Assembly: GCF_002019855.1 (NCBI RefSeq)
Contig: NZ_CM007717.1
Location: 3,621,636 to 3,685,635 of the forward strand
Length of the DNA: 64,000 bases
Reading direction: 5' to 3'
Origin: Streptomyces antibioticus
Lineage (GTDB): Bacteria; Actinomycetota; Actinomycetes; Streptomycetales; Streptomycetaceae
The notes below the pieces were generated by a model. It did no database searches, was not told the origin of the DNA, and saw only the letters and a program-made list of their open reading frames with translations. Positions 62,761-64,000 of this stretch are shown here, piece after piece (positions within the stretch are counted from its first letter, which is position 1; the number at the start of each line of letters is the position of its first letter). A program made the position numbers and the translations under genes.

Positions 62761-63735
62761 GTGACCGGGATCAAGACGACCGGCGAGAAGAAGATGATGT
62801 TCTTCTCCGGCCGCGCCCACCCCGAGCTTGCCGAGGAGGTCGCCCACGAACTGGGTGTCGGGGTCGTCCCGACGAAGGCCTTCGATTTCGCCAACGGCGA
62901 GATCTATGTGCGCTACCAGGAGTCGGCGCGTGGTGCGGACTGCTTCCTGATCCAGAGCCACACGGCTCCGATCAACAAGTGGATCATGGAGCAGCTCATC
63001 ATGATCGACGCGCTGAAGCGCGCGTCGGCGCGGTCGATCACGGTGATCGTGCCGTTCTACGGCTATGCGCGGCAGGACAAGAAGCACCGCGGCCGTGAGC
63101 CGATCTCGGCGCGGCTGATCGCGGACCTGATGAAGACGGCGGGTGCGGACCGGATCCTGACGGTGGATCTGCACACGGACCAGATCCAGGGCTTCTTCGA
63201 CGGCCCGGTGGACCACCTCTTCGCGCTGCCGCTGCTGGCGGACTACGTCGGCCAGAAGGTCGACAAGGAGAAGCTGACGGTGGTGTCGCCGGACGCCGGC
63301 CGGGTGCGGGTGGCGGACCGCTGGTGCGACCGTCTCGGCGCGCCGCTGGCGATCGTGCACAAGCGGCGCGACAAGGACGTGGCGAACCAGGTGACGGTCC
63401 ACGAGGTCGTCGGTGAGGTCAAGGGCCGGGTGTGCGTCCTGGTCGACGACATGATCGACACCGGTGGCACGATCTGCGCGGCCGCGGACGCCCTGTTCGC
63501 GCACGGCGCGGAGGACGTGATCGTGACGGCGACGCACGGTGTGCTGTCGGGTCCGGCGGCGGACCGTCTGAAGAACTCGAAGGTGAGCGAGTTCGTGTTC
63601 ACCAACACGCTGCCGACGCCGGGCGAGCTGGAGGTCGACAAGATCACGGTGCTGTCGATCGCGCCGACGATCGCGAACGCGGTGCGTGAGGTCTTCGAGG
63701 ACGGTTCGGTGACCAGCCTGTTCGACGAGCAGTAG
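62761..63735 (+). CDS. prs: Ribose-phosphate pyrophosphokinase
   Basis: PRPP synthase transfers pyrophosphate from ATP to ribose-5-phosphate. The 324-residue protein has FANGEIYVRYQESARGADC, the ATP loop PFYGYARQDKKHRGREPISA, VSPDAGRVRVAD and the PRPP-binding VCVLVDDMIDTGGTICAAAD. GTG at 62761 has GAGGAG 9 bases upstream. It sits between glmU and rplY, as in many actinobacteria. Confidence 0.97.
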   Translation: MTGIKTTGEKKMMFFSGRAHPELAEEVAHELGVGVVPTKAFDFANGEIYVRYQESARGADCFLIQSHTAPINKWIMEQLIMIDALKRASARSITVIVPFYGYARQDKKHRGREPISARLIADLMKTAGADRILTVDLHTDQIQGFFDGPVDHLFALPLLADYVGQKVDKEKLTVVSPDAGRVRVADRWCDRLGAPLAIVHKRRDKDVANQVTVHEVVGEVKGRVCVLVDDMIDTGGTICAAADALFAHGAEDVIVTATHGVLSGPAADRLKNSKVSEFVFTNTLPTPGELEVDKITVLSIAPTIANAVREVFEDGSVTSLFDEQ

Positions 63736-63764
63736 GACCTGCTCGGGCCTCGCTAAAGGTCAAT

Positions 63765-63793
63765 TTTTCCGCGGCCTCTCTCGCCGGTAGACT
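63765..63793 (+). promoter_or_regulatory. Candidate rplY promoter
   Basis: TAGACT (63788-63793) is a good -10; the -35 region (TTTTCC) is poor. It would give an unusually long leader of about 130 bases before rplY. Confidence 0.4.
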
Positions 63794-63928
63794 GCTCCAG
63801 TTGCTCGGCGAGGGAGGCCGTCGTCCGTTTTCTTGACGGATGCGGTGGTCCGTTATCGACGCGCTCTTCGTAGCAGGCCGTTCGTGGCCGGGTGACCAGG
63901 TCCGTTTCGCTTTCTACGAGGAGTGATC

Positions 63929-64000
63929 ATGTCCGAGGTAAAGATCTCCGCCGAGACCCGTTCCGAGTTCGGCAAGGGCGCCGCCCGCCGTATCCGCCGT
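63929..64000 (+). CDS. rplY: 50S ribosomal protein L25 / Ctc (partial, start only)
   Basis: Only the first 24 codons are in the window: MSEVKISAETRSEFGKGAAR at the start, which matches the N terminus of the L25/Ctc family that binds 5S rRNA. GAGGAG lies 8 bases before the ATG. Position after prs supports the call. The rest lies beyond the window. Confidence 0.88.
   Translation, partial: MSEVKISAETRSEFGKGAARRIRR

Overview
The window is a high-GC actinobacterial chromosome segment. Gene content and order match the conserved Streptomyces core: a SigB-type sigma locus, hut genes, bldA, ndh, eno, rpf genes, mfd, glmU-prs-rplY. The order agrees with my memory of the S. coelicolor SCO3066-SCO3124 interval; I could not run a search, so species is not assigned. 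No prophage, insertion sequence, CRISPR array or biosynthetic cluster is visible.

Layout. 1-2.2 kb: HATPase anti-sigma factor, STAS antagonist and a SigB-family sigma factor. 2.2-7.7 kb: a four-gene histidine-utilisation operon. 8-10.2 kb: an unusual set of three Roadblock/LC7 proteins with a DUF4388-like regulator. 10.2-18.6 kb: RpiR regulator, cystathionine beta-synthase, SGNH esterase, thiolase and small hypothetical genes. 18.6-21.2 kb: a BI-1 membrane protein, pobA and the tRNA-Leu(UAA) gene bldA. 21.5-24.9 kb and 46.8-50.2 kb: two paralogous MacB/FtsX-type ABC systems. 25-28.3 kb: a CFA-family methyltransferase and NDH-2, with two Rex-like operators upstream of NDH-2. 28.3-32.3 kb: a YefM/RelE-type module, Ppx/GppA, DUF501, DivIC-like protein and enolase. 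32.6-34.9 kb: two secreted Rpf-type muralytic enzymes, the first behind a ydaO-type (c-di-AMP) riboswitch. 35-42.7 kb: P450-MazG pair, SurA-like lipoprotein, DUF1906 protein, secreted HNH nuclease, TetR/SCO6745 pair. 42.7-46.3 kb: mfd. 50.6-54.3 kb: an MFS remnant, a DUF485/SSS transporter pair and a coiled-coil protein. 60.9-64 kb: tRNA-Gln(UUG), glmU, prs and the start of rplY.

The most interesting region is 54.4-59.6 kb. Two divergent gene pairs appear to combine nucleic-acid-attacking domains with SUKH-type immunity domains. On the minus strand is a WHH-type nuclease domain fused to SUKH-1, followed by a YrhB/Imm35-like domain, a long Pro/Gly linker, a deaminase-like domain and SUKH-4 in one chain. 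On the plus strand is a YwqJ-type deaminase with intact CAE and PCxxC motifs, followed by a SUKH-3-like protein. None shows a secretion signal, so this looks like an intracellular effector/immunity system rather than an exported polymorphic toxin.

Regulatory highlights are bldA next to a TTA codon in pobA; the riboswitch before the first rpf gene; Rex-like sites before ndh; three 20-bp-phased repeats before eno; and perfect Streptomyces DnaA boxes upstream of both mazG and mfd. Domain and family names are from reading motifs, not from database searches.
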